Assembly (NCBI GenBank): GCA_041624435.1
Contig: JBFJVB010000002.1
Span: forward strand, 22,117 to 86,116
Length of the DNA stretch: 64,000 nt
Reading direction: 5' to 3'
Origin: Oceanococcus sp041624435
Lineage (GTDB): Bacteria; Pseudomonadota; Gammaproteobacteria; Nevskiales; Oceanococcaceae
In this document: positions 8,550-16,507 of the stretch, in pieces
Layout: each line of letters begins with the position of its first letter
Position numbering within the stretch: the stretch's first letter is position 1
Translations under genes and position numbers: made by a program
The notes under the pieces: generated by a model
What the model was told of the DNA's origin: nothing
The model's input: the letters and a program-made list of their open reading frames with translations, nothing else
Databases searched by the model: none

Positions 8550-9250
8550 CTCAGACCCCGCACCGGAATGCAGGCGCCATGAATCGCAGCGGATGCCGGC
8601 GAAGTCAGGAACGCAATCACACGAGCCAGGGCCTGCGGGCTCACCCAGCGGCTGGCATCGGCCGCAGGCATCGCCGCCCGATTCTGCGGCGTGTCAATCA
8701 CCCCCGGCGCCACGCAATTCACCTGAATGCCCTGCGACTTCAGTTCTTCAGACAAGGTCTGGGTCAAGCGCTCCACAGCCGCTTTGGCGGCGATATAGGC
8801 GCCCATGGCGGGCACACCATGAGCCGCGGCCGCGGCGCCGATATTCACGATCTGGCCGCGGCCCGCTTCAAGCATGTGCGGGACCACCGCCTGCAGTGCA
8901 TGAATCATGGTCTGATTGTTCAACACGTACATCCGCTCCCAAGTTTCGGCCGCCGTTGCATGAACCGGGCTGCCCATGGCAAAACCTCCCACCAGATTGA
9001 TCAGGCTGTCGATCCGATCGTAACGCTGCCTGAGCATCGCGGCCAAGCGCTCCACGGCAGCCGCATCACGCAAATCGCAGGCCACCGGCACGATCTGCGC
9101 ATCGTCATACAGGGCCTCCAGACGCGCCTGGTCTGATCCCAGCGCCACCACCGTATCGCCGCGGGCCCGCAACTCGGCGACAACGGCCTGGCCCAGATTG
9201 CCACTTGCGCCGGTCACCATCGCCAAGCGTTGATCTGTCTTCATCTGCAT
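8546..9250 (-). CDS. SDR family oxidoreductase
   Basis: A 234-residue classical short-chain dehydrogenase with TGASGNLG (cofactor), NLVGG and the catalytic YIAAK. The C-terminus is short (IPVRGLS) where most have a VDGG motif. ATG 9250 was chosen because AGGAG lies six bases before it; a TTG further upstream would place that site inside the gene. It is the first gene of the minus arm of the atu-like cluster and could oxidise a hydroxyacyl-CoA or a terpenoid alcohol/aldehyde (AtuB/AtuG-like role). This is inferred from neighbours only. Confidence 0.8.
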   Translation of the reverse strand: MQMKTDQRLAMVTGASGNLGQAVVAELRARGDTVVALGSDQARLEALYDDAQIVPVACDLRDAAAVERLAAMLRQRYDRIDSLINLVGGFAMGSPVHATAAETWERMYVLNNQTMIHALQAVVPHMLEAGRGQIVNIGAAAAAHGVPAMGAYIAAKAAVERLTQTLSEELKSQGIQVNCVAPGVIDTPQNRAAMPAADASRWVSPQALARVIAFLTSPASAAIHGACIPVRGLS

Positions 9251-9304
9251 CTTCGACTCCTCCCAAGCTAACAAAGGCGTATAGCACAGCCCTCACACAG
9301 ATGG

Positions 9305-9319
9305 ATGAGGATGCCTCAT
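9305..9319. promoter_or_regulatory. Candidate operator: inverted repeat ATGAGG-3-CCTCAT
   Basis: Perfect 6 bp half-sites (9305-9310 and 9314-9319) around ATG in the divergent region. Symmetry and size would suit a TetR-family dimer. Binding by the regulator at 12031 is inference. Confidence 0.4.
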
Positions 9320-9364
9320 TAATTTGCGCTACAGTTCTGTTTGCCTTGGCCAGAATCGCGCATT

Positions 9365-9381
9365 TTGCATTATCAATGCAA
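9365..9381. promoter_or_regulatory. Candidate operator: inverted repeat TTGCATT-3-AATGCAA
   Basis: Perfect 7 bp half-sites (9365-9371 and 9375-9381) around ATC, 41 bp before the hydratase start. This is the strongest palindrome in the intergenic region and the preferred candidate site for the TetR-family regulator of the cluster. Confidence 0.5.
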
Positions 9382-9422
9382 TTTTGCTAACAATGAGGCT
9401 GACTCACGAATAAAGGATGATC

Positions 9423-10202
9423 ATGTCGGACGAAGTACTCCTGGAGCGCCGTGGCGCGGTGCAATGGATCACGATCAATCGGGAATCGCGGCGCAATGCC
9501 ATGAACGCACAAGTGATCAGCATCATCTCACAGGGCATTGCCGATGCCGTCGCCAGCGAAGCCCGCGCGATCGTCCTGACCGGCGCTGGCGACAAGGCGT
9601 TCTGCGCCGGAGCGGATCTCACCAAAGGCGTCAAGGGCTTTGCCTTCGACGTGGATTTCTCGCGCCCCCGCCATTACATCGTGCAGTTGTTCAAACAGCT
9701 GCAGGAATGCCCCCTGCCCGTGATCGCCCGGGTCAATGGCCATGCCATGGCCGGCGGCTTCGGCCTGCTGTGTGCGTGCGATATGGCCATTGCCGCCGAT
9801 GACATCCGGATCGGCACCTCGGAATCGAAGATCGGCCTGACCCCGATGATGATCCTGCCCTACATGATCCGCGCACTCCCGCCGCGCAAACTGCAGGAGA
9901 TGTGCATTACCGGCGAACAGTTCAGCGCTGCCGAAGGGCTCGAGTGGGGCCTGTTCAACTACGTGGTGCCACGGGCGGAACTGGACAGCAAGCTGGACTG
10001 GTTGCTGGAGCGCATCGTGCCGCGCTCGCCGACCGCAATTCGGCTGGGCAAGCAGGCCTTCGCGGCCACCCGGGACATGGATTTGCGCAGTGCTCTGGAA
10101 TACGCCCAGGCCATGGTGCCGGTCATGTCCAGCACCCAGGATGCGGCCGAAGGACTGGCCGCGTTTCAGGAAAAACGCGCCCCGGTGTGGACCGGCAATT
10201 GA
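9423..10202 (+). CDS. Enoyl-CoA hydratase, AtuE (isohexenylglutaconyl-CoA hydratase)-like
   Basis: A 259-residue crotonase of normal length with the oxyanion-hole motifs GAGDKAFCAGADL and HAMAGGFGLL and an acidic residue in TSESKIGLTP. In the atu pathway the hydratase adds water to the product of geranyl-CoA carboxylase; its position beside AtuA and the carboxylase genes supports that role, though a methylglutaconyl-CoA hydratase would look similar. ATG 9423 was chosen over 9417 because the AAAGGA site ends directly at 9417 and would leave no spacing. First gene of the plus-strand operon. Confidence 0.75.
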   Translation: MSDEVLLERRGAVQWITINRESRRNAMNAQVISIISQGIADAVASEARAIVLTGAGDKAFCAGADLTKGVKGFAFDVDFSRPRHYIVQLFKQLQECPLPVIARVNGHAMAGGFGLLCACDMAIAADDIRIGTSESKIGLTPMMILPYMIRALPPRKLQEMCITGEQFSAAEGLEWGLFNYVVPRAELDSKLDWLLERIVPRSPTAIRLGKQAFAATRDMDLRSALEYAQAMVPVMSSTQDAAEGLAAFQEKRAPVWTGN

Positions 10203-10246
10203 GTTCCGCCAGGCCCCGTTGATCCCAACCCACCACGAGTACTTAC

Positions 10247-12034
10247 ATGACTGACAAAACCGTCCGAATCGGCTGCGGCGCAGGCTTCTGGGGCGACTCC
10301 GCCGAAGGCCCCAGGCAACTCGTTGACTCGGGTGAGATCGATTATCTGGTACTGGACTACCTGGCCGAAATCACCATGTCGCTGCTGGCCAAGGCCCGCG
10401 GCAAGAACCCGGAACTGGGCTACGCCACCGACTTTCCCCTGGTGATCGCCGCACTGGCACCCCAGCTCAAGGCGCAGGGGATCAAGGTGGTCACCAATGC
10501 AGGCGGGGTCAACCCCGCTGCCTGCAAAGCCATGATCGAAAGCAAACTGGCCGAAGCGGGCATCGAACTGAGCGTGGGCATCGTCGAAGGCGATGACCTG
10601 CTCCCGCAACTGGACCAGCTGCGGGATGTTCGCGAGATGTTCGATGGCAGCCCCCTGCCCGAGCAGGCCTGGAGCGCGAACGCCTATCTGGGCGCATTCC
10701 CGATCGCTGCGGCCCTGGATGCGGGCGCCGACATCGTGCTGACCGGGCGCTGCGTCGACAGCGCCATTGCCCTGGCGCCACTGATTCACGAATTCGGCTG
10801 GCAAGCCACCGACTACGACCTCCTGGCTGCCGGCAGTCTGGCCGGACACGTGCTGGAATGCGGCGCCCAGGCCACCGGCGGCATCACCACCGACTGGAAA
10901 CTGGTCGCCCAGGACTGGGACAATATGGGGTTCCCGATCGCGAATTGCCACGCCGACGGCAGCTTCGTGCTGAGCAAACCTGCCGGTACCGGCGGACGCA
11001 TCGTCCCCCAAACCACCGCAGAACAGGTGGTGTATGAAATCGGCGATCCCGGCACCTACCAGCTGCCGGACGTGTGCTGTGATTTCCGCAGCGTCAAGCT
11101 GGAACAATGCGGCGACAACCTGGTTCGGGTTTCGGGCGCCCGTGGCCGTGCCCCGGGCGGCCATTACAAAGCCTCCATCACCTACCAGGATGGCTTCCGC
11201 GCCACCGGCAACATGATGATTGGCGGACGCGATGCGGCAGAGCGCGCCGAGCATGTGGCGCAGGCCATTCTGAAACGCTGCCGCCGTCTGTTTGCCCAGC
11301 GCGGCCTGGCGGATTTCATTCGCACCGATGTGGAAGTCCTCGGCACTGAAGCCAACTGGGGCGCGCAGTCGCGGCGGCGAGACTGCCGCGAGGTGATTCT
11401 GAAACTGGCCGTGCATCACGCGGATCGCAAGGCGCTGGAACTGTTTGGCCGTGAATGCATTCCCCCGGCCACCGCCATGGCCCAGAGTATCACCGGCTTC
11501 TCCGGCGGGCGCCCGGCACCCTCTCCGGTGGTACGCCTGTTTTCCTGCCTGGTCGACAAGAGCTTGCCGCAGATCAAGGTGCGGGTCGGTGACCAGCAGA
11601 TCAGCTACGCCGCCCCGCCGACCTCAAGCGAAACCCAGAGCGCCCCCGAACTGAAGCTCGACTCCTCGAGCCTGAGCAGCGGCGACGTGGAAGTCCCGCT
11701 CATCAGCCTGGCCTATGGGCGCAGCGGCGACAAGGGCAACTCGGCCAATATCGGCATTCTGGCCCGACGTCCGGAATTCCTCCCCGCGTTGCGCGGACAG
11801 CTCACCGCCCCAGCCGTGAAAACCTACTTCGCGCATTTCTGCGCAGGCGAAGTCGAGCGGTTTGAGTGGCCGGGGCTGGATGGCTTCAATTTCCTGCTGC
11901 ATGAAGCCCTGGGTGGCGGCGGCATGGCTTCGCTGCGGCATGACCCGCAGGGCAAGATGCTGGCCCAGATCCTGCTGGATTTCCCGATGCGGATTCCGCA
12001 ACAATGGCTGACACAGGGCTGGGTTGAAGGGTGA
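10247..12034 (+). CDS. AtuA family protein (DUF1446 plus AtuA-like C-terminal domain)
   Basis: A 595-residue protein. The N-terminal part of about 450 residues matches the acyclic-terpene-utilisation AtuA/DUF1446 family (RIGCGAGFWGDS near the start, LDYLAEITMSLLAKA, TNAGGVNP, TGRCVDSAIALAP). A C-terminal domain of about 110 residues (LAYGRSGDKGNSANIG onward) is the small AtuA-associated module often found fused or as a separate gene. In Pseudomonas AtuA is needed for citronellol/geraniol catabolism, but its biochemical activity is not established. It is the marker gene for calling this cluster atu-like. Its stop overlaps the GTG start of the TetR gene. Confidence 0.85.
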   Translation: MTDKTVRIGCGAGFWGDSAEGPRQLVDSGEIDYLVLDYLAEITMSLLAKARGKNPELGYATDFPLVIAALAPQLKAQGIKVVTNAGGVNPAACKAMIESKLAEAGIELSVGIVEGDDLLPQLDQLRDVREMFDGSPLPEQAWSANAYLGAFPIAAALDAGADIVLTGRCVDSAIALAPLIHEFGWQATDYDLLAAGSLAGHVLECGAQATGGITTDWKLVAQDWDNMGFPIANCHADGSFVLSKPAGTGGRIVPQTTAEQVVYEIGDPGTYQLPDVCCDFRSVKLEQCGDNLVRVSGARGRAPGGHYKASITYQDGFRATGNMMIGGRDAAERAEHVAQAILKRCRRLFAQRGLADFIRTDVEVLGTEANWGAQSRRRDCREVILKLAVHHADRKALELFGRECIPPATAMAQSITGFSGGRPAPSPVVRLFSCLVDKSLPQIKVRVGDQQISYAAPPTSSETQSAPELKLDSSSLSSGDVEVPLISLAYGRSGDKGNSANIGILARRPEFLPALRGQLTAPAVKTYFAHFCAGEVERFEWPGLDGFNFLLHEALGGGGMASLRHDPQGKMLAQILLDFPMRIPQQWLTQGWVEG

Positions 12035-12723
12035 GCAGCGCGCGCCCTTCCCGCGAGCAGCGCCGCAGTGACATCTTGCAGGCCGCCCGTGACAGCTTCT
12101 GTGAAAACGGTTACGAACACACCGCCGTGTCGGAAATCGCCGCCCGCGTGGGCGTGGTTGAAGGCACGGTGTATCGGTATTTCGACAGCAAGCACGAACT
12201 GCTGATTCAGGTTCTGACCGACTGGTATCAGCAGATGTTTGGCGACTATGCCAGCGCTCTGGCGGGGGTCAGCGGCGCCCGTTCCCGTCTGCGGCTGCTG
12301 ATCTGGCGCCATCTGCGCACCATTCATGAAGCGCCCGAACTCTGCCGTCTGATGTTCCGTGAAGCCCGAGACGACATCGGTGAAGCGAATGCCGAACTGC
12401 GCCAGCTCAACCGGCGTTACACGCGCTTCCTGGTGGATGTTCTGCACGAAGGCGTCGAGCTGGGTGAATTTCGCGGCGACGTCGCCGGCCCGCTGTTTCG
12501 CGATCTGGTGTATGGCGGCATCGAACATTACTGCTGGCGCTATCTGACCGGGCAAGGCGATCTGAACATCGACCAGGCCGCCGACCAGATCACCGGGATT
12601 TTCTGCGACGGCATCAGCGTGATGCCTTCAACCGCAGGCCTCGCCCTTGAAACCCAGCGCCTCAGCTCCCTGGTCCGGCAGATCGAAAGTCTGCTGCCCG
12701 GGCATGACTCGCCCGCTGCCTGA
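12031..12723 (+). CDS. TetR family transcriptional regulator
   Basis: A 230-residue protein with an N-terminal helix-turn-helix (NGYEHTAVSEIAARVGVVEG, about residues 26-45) followed by TVYRYFDSKHEL, the standard TetR DNA-binding signature, and a helical ligand-binding C-terminus. The start is GTG at 12031, overlapping the atuA-like stop (GTGA). It sits inside the operon it most likely controls. By analogy to AtuR or LiuR it would repress in the absence of an acyl-CoA inducer and bind the palindromes in the divergent region at 9251-9422. Operator assignment is inference. Confidence 0.88.
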   Translation: MSSARPSREQRRSDILQAARDSFCENGYEHTAVSEIAARVGVVEGTVYRYFDSKHELLIQVLTDWYQQMFGDYASALAGVSGARSRLRLLIWRHLRTIHEAPELCRLMFREARDDIGEANAELRQLNRRYTRFLVDVLHEGVELGEFRGDVAGPLFRDLVYGGIEHYCWRYLTGQGDLNIDQAADQITGIFCDGISVMPSTAGLALETQRLSSLVRQIESLLPGHDSPAA

Positions 12724-12748
12724 CGCCCCAACAAGCGAATTGAACCTT

Positions 12749-14245
12749 ATGCAATCCTCCACGACATCCTGGCCCTTCGACACGGTACTGGTCGCCAACC
12801 GCGGCGAAATCGCCGTGCGCATCCTGCGCAGCATCAAGGCTCTGGGCCTCAAAGGCGTGGTGGTCTATCACGCGGCCGATGCGGCCAGCCCCGCCGTTGC
12901 GCTGGCCGATGTGGCCATCGAAATCAGCGGCGACACCCCGGTCGCCGCCTATCTGGACGGCGCGCAAATCATCAACGCGGCCCTGGGCAGCGGCGCGGGC
13001 GCCATCCACCCCGGCTATGGCTTTCTATCCGAAAATGCCGAGTTCGCCCGGGCGGTCGCGGCGGCCAGGCTGATCTTCGTCGGCCCCACGCCTGAACAGA
13101 TCGAATTGATGGGCGATAAGGTCCGCGCCCGGGCTTTCGTCGAGAAGGCCGGTTTCCCGGTCGCCCCGTCGGCCATCGAGGATGACGACCCCGCGAGCTT
13201 TGTAGAGCGGGCCCGGCAGGTCGCCTTGCCGATTCTGATCAAGCCCGCGGCCGGCGGCGGCGGCAAGGGCATGCGCGTGGTGCGCGACCCGGCTCTGCTC
13301 GAACAGGAGATCGAACGCGCCCGCAGTGAAGGCCTGCGCTATTTTGGTGACGGCCGGCTCTATGTGGAGCGCTACATCGAGAACCCGCGGCATATCGAGG
13401 TACAGGTTCTGGGCGACGCGCATGGCAATGTGGTGCATCTGTTCGAGCGCGAATGCTCGGTGCAGCGGCGCTTTCAGAAAATCATCGAGGAAACCCCCTC
13501 GCCGGCACTGAGTCCGGAACAGCGCCAGACGATTTGTGACACCGCCGCCGGCATCGCGCGGTCGGTCAACTACCGCAATGCGGGCACGGTGGAATTCATC
13601 TACGGCGCCGGCGGCGAGTTCTATTTCCTCGAAACCAATACCCGCCTGCAGGTGGAGCACCCGGTCACCGAGCAGATTACCGGCATCGACCTGGCCGAAC
13701 AGCAATTGCGCATCGCCGCCGGCGAGACACTGCCCTTCAGCCAGGCTGATATCCAGGCTCAGGGCCATGCCCTGGAGTTTCGTATCTATGCCGAGGATGC
13801 CGCTGCCGGTTTCACCCCGACCACCGGTCCGGTCCTGCAATGGACACCGCCCACCGGCCCCGGCGTGCGCCTGGACAGTGGCATCGCCCAGGGCCAGAAC
13901 ATCAGCGCCGCCTTCGACCCCATGCTGGCCAAACTGATCATCACCGGCGCAAACCGGGAACAGGCCATCGCCAGGGCGGATCAGGCCTTGCGTGAACTGA
14001 TCCTGCTGGGCTGCCAGACCAATATCGGGTTTTTACGCCGCGTGCTCAATCATCCTGCCTTTGTCAGCGGCCAGGTGCATACCGGCTTTCTGGATGCCCA
14101 TCCCGAGTTGGCGGCCGGCCCCGAACTGGATCACCCCAGCCTGCTCAAACTGCTCGCCACGGCGGCGCTGATGACCCGCCCGCTGCGCGATGCGGCCGAC
14201 GCGGTGCCGGACATGCACGCGGCGATGGGCGCCTGGAGAAATTGA
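12749..14245 (+). CDS. Biotin carboxylase subunit/domain of an acyl-CoA carboxylase (AtuF/LiuD-like N-terminal part)
   Basis: A 498-residue biotin carboxylase. The N-terminus VLVANRGEIAVRI, the glycine-rich ATP loop KPAAGGGGKGM, the ECSVQRRFQKIIEE motif and the catalytic RLQVEHPVTEQ are all intact. Closest in layout to the alpha chain of methylcrotonyl- or geranyl-CoA carboxylase, but those are about 660 residues with biotinyl domain in the same chain. Here the reading frame stops after GAWRN and the rest is encoded separately downstream (14319). ATG 12749 was chosen; the frame is open further upstream inside the TetR gene but that part has no carboxylase similarity. No strong ribosome site was seen. 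Confidence 0.88.
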   Translation: MQSSTTSWPFDTVLVANRGEIAVRILRSIKALGLKGVVVYHAADAASPAVALADVAIEISGDTPVAAYLDGAQIINAALGSGAGAIHPGYGFLSENAEFARAVAAARLIFVGPTPEQIELMGDKVRARAFVEKAGFPVAPSAIEDDDPASFVERARQVALPILIKPAAGGGGKGMRVVRDPALLEQEIERARSEGLRYFGDGRLYVERYIENPRHIEVQVLGDAHGNVVHLFERECSVQRRFQKIIEETPSPALSPEQRQTICDTAAGIARSVNYRNAGTVEFIYGAGGEFYFLETNTRLQVEHPVTEQITGIDLAEQQLRIAAGETLPFSQADIQAQGHALEFRIYAEDAAAGFTPTTGPVLQWTPPTGPGVRLDSGIAQGQNISAAFDPMLAKLIITGANREQAIARADQALRELILLGCQTNIGFLRRVLNHPAFVSGQVHTGFLDAHPELAAGPELDHPSLLKLLATAALMTRPLRDAADAVPDMHAAMGAWRN

Positions 14246-14322
14246 TGAACCACGCAAACCATGGGCACCGCCTGACTGGCCTGAGCAAACCACCCCTGAG
14301 CCGCACCGGAAAACTCGCATGA
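14245..14322 (+). CDS. Possible 25-residue micro-ORF joining the two carboxylase pieces
   Basis: An ATG at 14245 overlaps the stop of the biotin carboxylase gene (TGATG), and its own TGA overlaps the ATG of the biotinyl-domain gene (ATGA, 14319-14322). It would encode 25 residues including GHRLTGLSKPP, which recalls the short linker between carboxylase and BT domains of fused alpha chains. It may be a translated coupling peptide or a relic of the former fusion. No direct evidence of expression. Confidence 0.3.
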   Translation: MNHANHGHRLTGLSKPPLSRTGKLA

Positions 14323-14822
14323 AGCATGGATTCAAGGTCGGCGATGCCGACTACGATATCGGTCTGTCCCGGACCGCCGACGGTTACTGTCTCCATCTGG
14401 GATCTGAGCACTTCGCGTTTCAGCTCAGGCCGGCCGAAGCCGGTGGCTGGATTCTGGCCAGTGGCAGCGAGGTGGATCACCTGGCCATCGCCGTGGATGG
14501 CGATCAGGTGCACATTCATCTGGACGGCGAAACCTATCAGCTGCGTTTTGAACACGCCCTGCAGCGGCTGGCCGAGTTGAACGAGAGTTCGGCCGCCGAC
14601 GTCATCCGCAGCGCCATGCCAGGCAACCTGATCAGCCTGGACGTCGCCGTGGGCGATCATGTCAAGCAGGGACAAACCCTGCTGATGATGGAAAGCATGA
14701 AAATGGAAACCACCATCGTGGCCCCTCGCGATGGCGTTGTAGCGGAGCTACATGTGGCGCCAGGCCAGAGCTTCGACAAGGATGCACTGCTGCTCACTCT
14801 GGAAGCGCAACCCGATGACTGA
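14319..14822 (+). CDS. Biotinyl (BCCP) domain protein, C-terminal part of the split carboxylase alpha subunit
   Basis: A 167-residue protein. The first about 85 residues resemble the BT (beta-barrel) domain that ties the alpha chain to the carboxyltransferase; residues about 95-165 are a biotinyl domain with the biotin-accepting lysine K128 in ESMKMETT. Added to the preceding gene (498 aa) the total of 665 residues is just the length of an intact LiuD/AtuF alpha chain, so this is a natural split (or a damaged fusion). ATG 14319 follows GGAAAA. An open frame extends upstream but its sequence there is not protein-like. Confidence 0.85.
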   Translation: MKHGFKVGDADYDIGLSRTADGYCLHLGSEHFAFQLRPAEAGGWILASGSEVDHLAIAVDGDQVHIHLDGETYQLRFEHALQRLAELNESSAADVIRSAMPGNLISLDVAVGDHVKQGQTLLMMESMKMETTIVAPRDGVVAELHVAPGQSFDKDALLLTLEAQPDD

Positions 14823-14882
14823 GACAGGCAGGTCCAGCCCGAATCAGCCCCGTCGCCCCGCCACCGAAACGCCGAAACAGCC

Positions 14883-16490
14883 ATGAAACGAATTCAATCT
14901 TCTCTCAACACCCATTCCGCTGATTTCAAGGCCAACGCCGCGCACAATCGTCGCCTGGCCGAGGAATTCAAGGAACGGCAACGCGCGGTTCGGCATGACC
15001 GTCCGCAACGCGACATTGATCGGCTGCGCAAACAGAACAAGCTGACGGTGAGGGAGCGCATCGAGCGTTTGCTCGACCCCGGCACCCCCTTTCTGGAGCT
15101 ATCCTCGCTGGCCGCCAACGAAATGTACGACGGTGGCGTGCCCGGCGCGGCCGTGGTCACCGGCATTGGCATCGTCTCCGGACGGGAGGTGGTGATCAAT
15201 GCCGGTGATGCCAGCGTCAAGGGTGGAGCCTGGTACCCGATCACCATCAAGAAGATCATTCGGGCGCTGGACATCGCGATCGAAAACCGCCTGCCCGTGG
15301 TGCATTTATGCGACTCGGCAGGCGGCTTTCTGCCCGAACAGGCCGGTCTGTTCGCGGATAAATATTTTGCCGGGCGGATCTTCCGTAATCAGTGCATCCT
15401 GTCGAAGATGGGCGTGCAGCAGGTTTCCGTCGTGCTCGGCCACTGCACCGCGGGTGGCGCCTATGTGCCGGGGCTATCCGATTACAACGTGATCGTCCGG
15501 GGCACCGGCGCGATCTTTCTGGCGGGCCCGCCCCTGGTCAAGGCTGCGACCGGGGAAGAAGTCTCGGTCGAGGAACTGGGCGGTTGCGATATGCACACCT
15601 CGGTGTCGGGCACGGCGGACTATCCGGCCTCCAACGAAGATGAGGCGATCGCGATCGCCCGTGACATCGTCGCCCAATTCAAGACCCCGCGAAAAACCCC
15701 GATCGGCTGGCAGGAACCCGAAGCGCCGTACTACGACCCGAATGAGCTGTACGGCATCCTGCCCCAGGAAATCAAGCAGCAATTCGACATCCGCGAAGTC
15801 ATAGCCCGCCTCGTCGATGGCTCCCGCTTCCACGAATACCAGCCGCAATACGGCACCACCTTGATCTGCGGTTATGCCCACCTGTGGGGCTACAAGATCG
15901 GCATCATCGGCAACAACGGGGTGCTGTTCAATGACTCGGCCCTCAAGGGCGCCCATTTCATTCAGCTGTGCAATCAGAACAAGGTCCCGATCGTATTTTT
16001 GCAGAACATCACCGGCTATATGGTCGGGCGGGAATATGAACGTGCCGGCATTACCAAGGACGGGGCCAAGATGATCATGGCCGTGACCGGCTGTGAAGTT
16101 CCCAAGTTCACGGTCATGTGCCATGGCTCCTTCGGCGCAGGCAACTACGGCATGTCCGGGCGCGCCTTCGATTCGCGCTTCCTGTTCACCTGGCCCCAGC
16201 ATCAGATCTCGGTCATGGGCGCAGAGCAAGCCGCCAACACGCTCGCCGACGTGAAGGTGAGACAACTTGCGCGCGCCGGCCAACAACTCAGCGCCGCCGA
16301 AATCGAGGCCATCCGCCAACCCGTGCTGGAGGAATTCCAGCGCAAATCCAGCGCCTACTGGTCTACATCGGAAATCTGGGATGATGGCATCCTGGATCCG
16401 GTCGACACCCGTAACGCGCTGGGCATGGCCCTGTCGGCCGCCCTGAACACGCCGATCAAGGAGCCGTCCTACGGCGTTTTCCGGATGTAG
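14883..16490 (+). CDS. Acyl-CoA carboxylase carboxyltransferase (beta) subunit, AtuC/LiuB type
   Basis: A 535-residue carboxyltransferase of exactly the usual beta-chain length. The N-half carries the acyl-CoA site (DSAGGFLPEQA, GHCTAGGAYVPG) and the C-half the carboxybiotin site (QNITGYMVGREYE, HGSFGAGNYGMSGRAF). Family members of this type use 3-methylcrotonyl-CoA or geranyl-CoA; the neighbouring AtuA and AtuE-like genes favour the geranyl-type substrate, but this is inference since the two cannot be told apart with certainty by eye. Last gene of the plus arm; the convergent DUF1631-like gene ends 17 bp further. Confidence 0.88.
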   Translation: MKRIQSSLNTHSADFKANAAHNRRLAEEFKERQRAVRHDRPQRDIDRLRKQNKLTVRERIERLLDPGTPFLELSSLAANEMYDGGVPGAAVVTGIGIVSGREVVINAGDASVKGGAWYPITIKKIIRALDIAIENRLPVVHLCDSAGGFLPEQAGLFADKYFAGRIFRNQCILSKMGVQQVSVVLGHCTAGGAYVPGLSDYNVIVRGTGAIFLAGPPLVKAATGEEVSVEELGGCDMHTSVSGTADYPASNEDEAIAIARDIVAQFKTPRKTPIGWQEPEAPYYDPNELYGILPQEIKQQFDIREVIARLVDGSRFHEYQPQYGTTLICGYAHLWGYKIGIIGNNGVLFNDSALKGAHFIQLCNQNKVPIVFLQNITGYMVGREYERAGITKDGAKMIMAVTGCEVPKFTVMCHGSFGAGNYGMSGRAFDSRFLFTWPQHQISVMGAEQAANTLADVKVRQLARAGQQLSAAEIEAIRQPVLEEFQRKSSAYWSTSEIWDDGILDPVDTRNALGMALSAALNTPIKEPSYGVFRM

Positions 16491-16507
16491 GCCTTATCTG
16501 GCCGGAG

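Larger units (their letters stand above)
9251..9422. promoter_or_regulatory. Divergent promoter/operator region of the atu-like cluster
   Basis: 172 bp between the start of the minus arm (SDR, 9250) and the plus arm (hydratase, 9423). It is richer in A+T than the flanking genes. Two perfect inverted repeats with 3 bp spacers lie inside it (listed separately). A TetR-family gene is in the plus arm, so this is the natural place for its operator. Confidence 0.7.

Noticed and set aside
10166..11419. Long minus-strand open frame of 417 codons
   Set aside because: It lies entirely opposite the AtuA-like gene, has no family resemblance, and is a GC-rich shadow frame.
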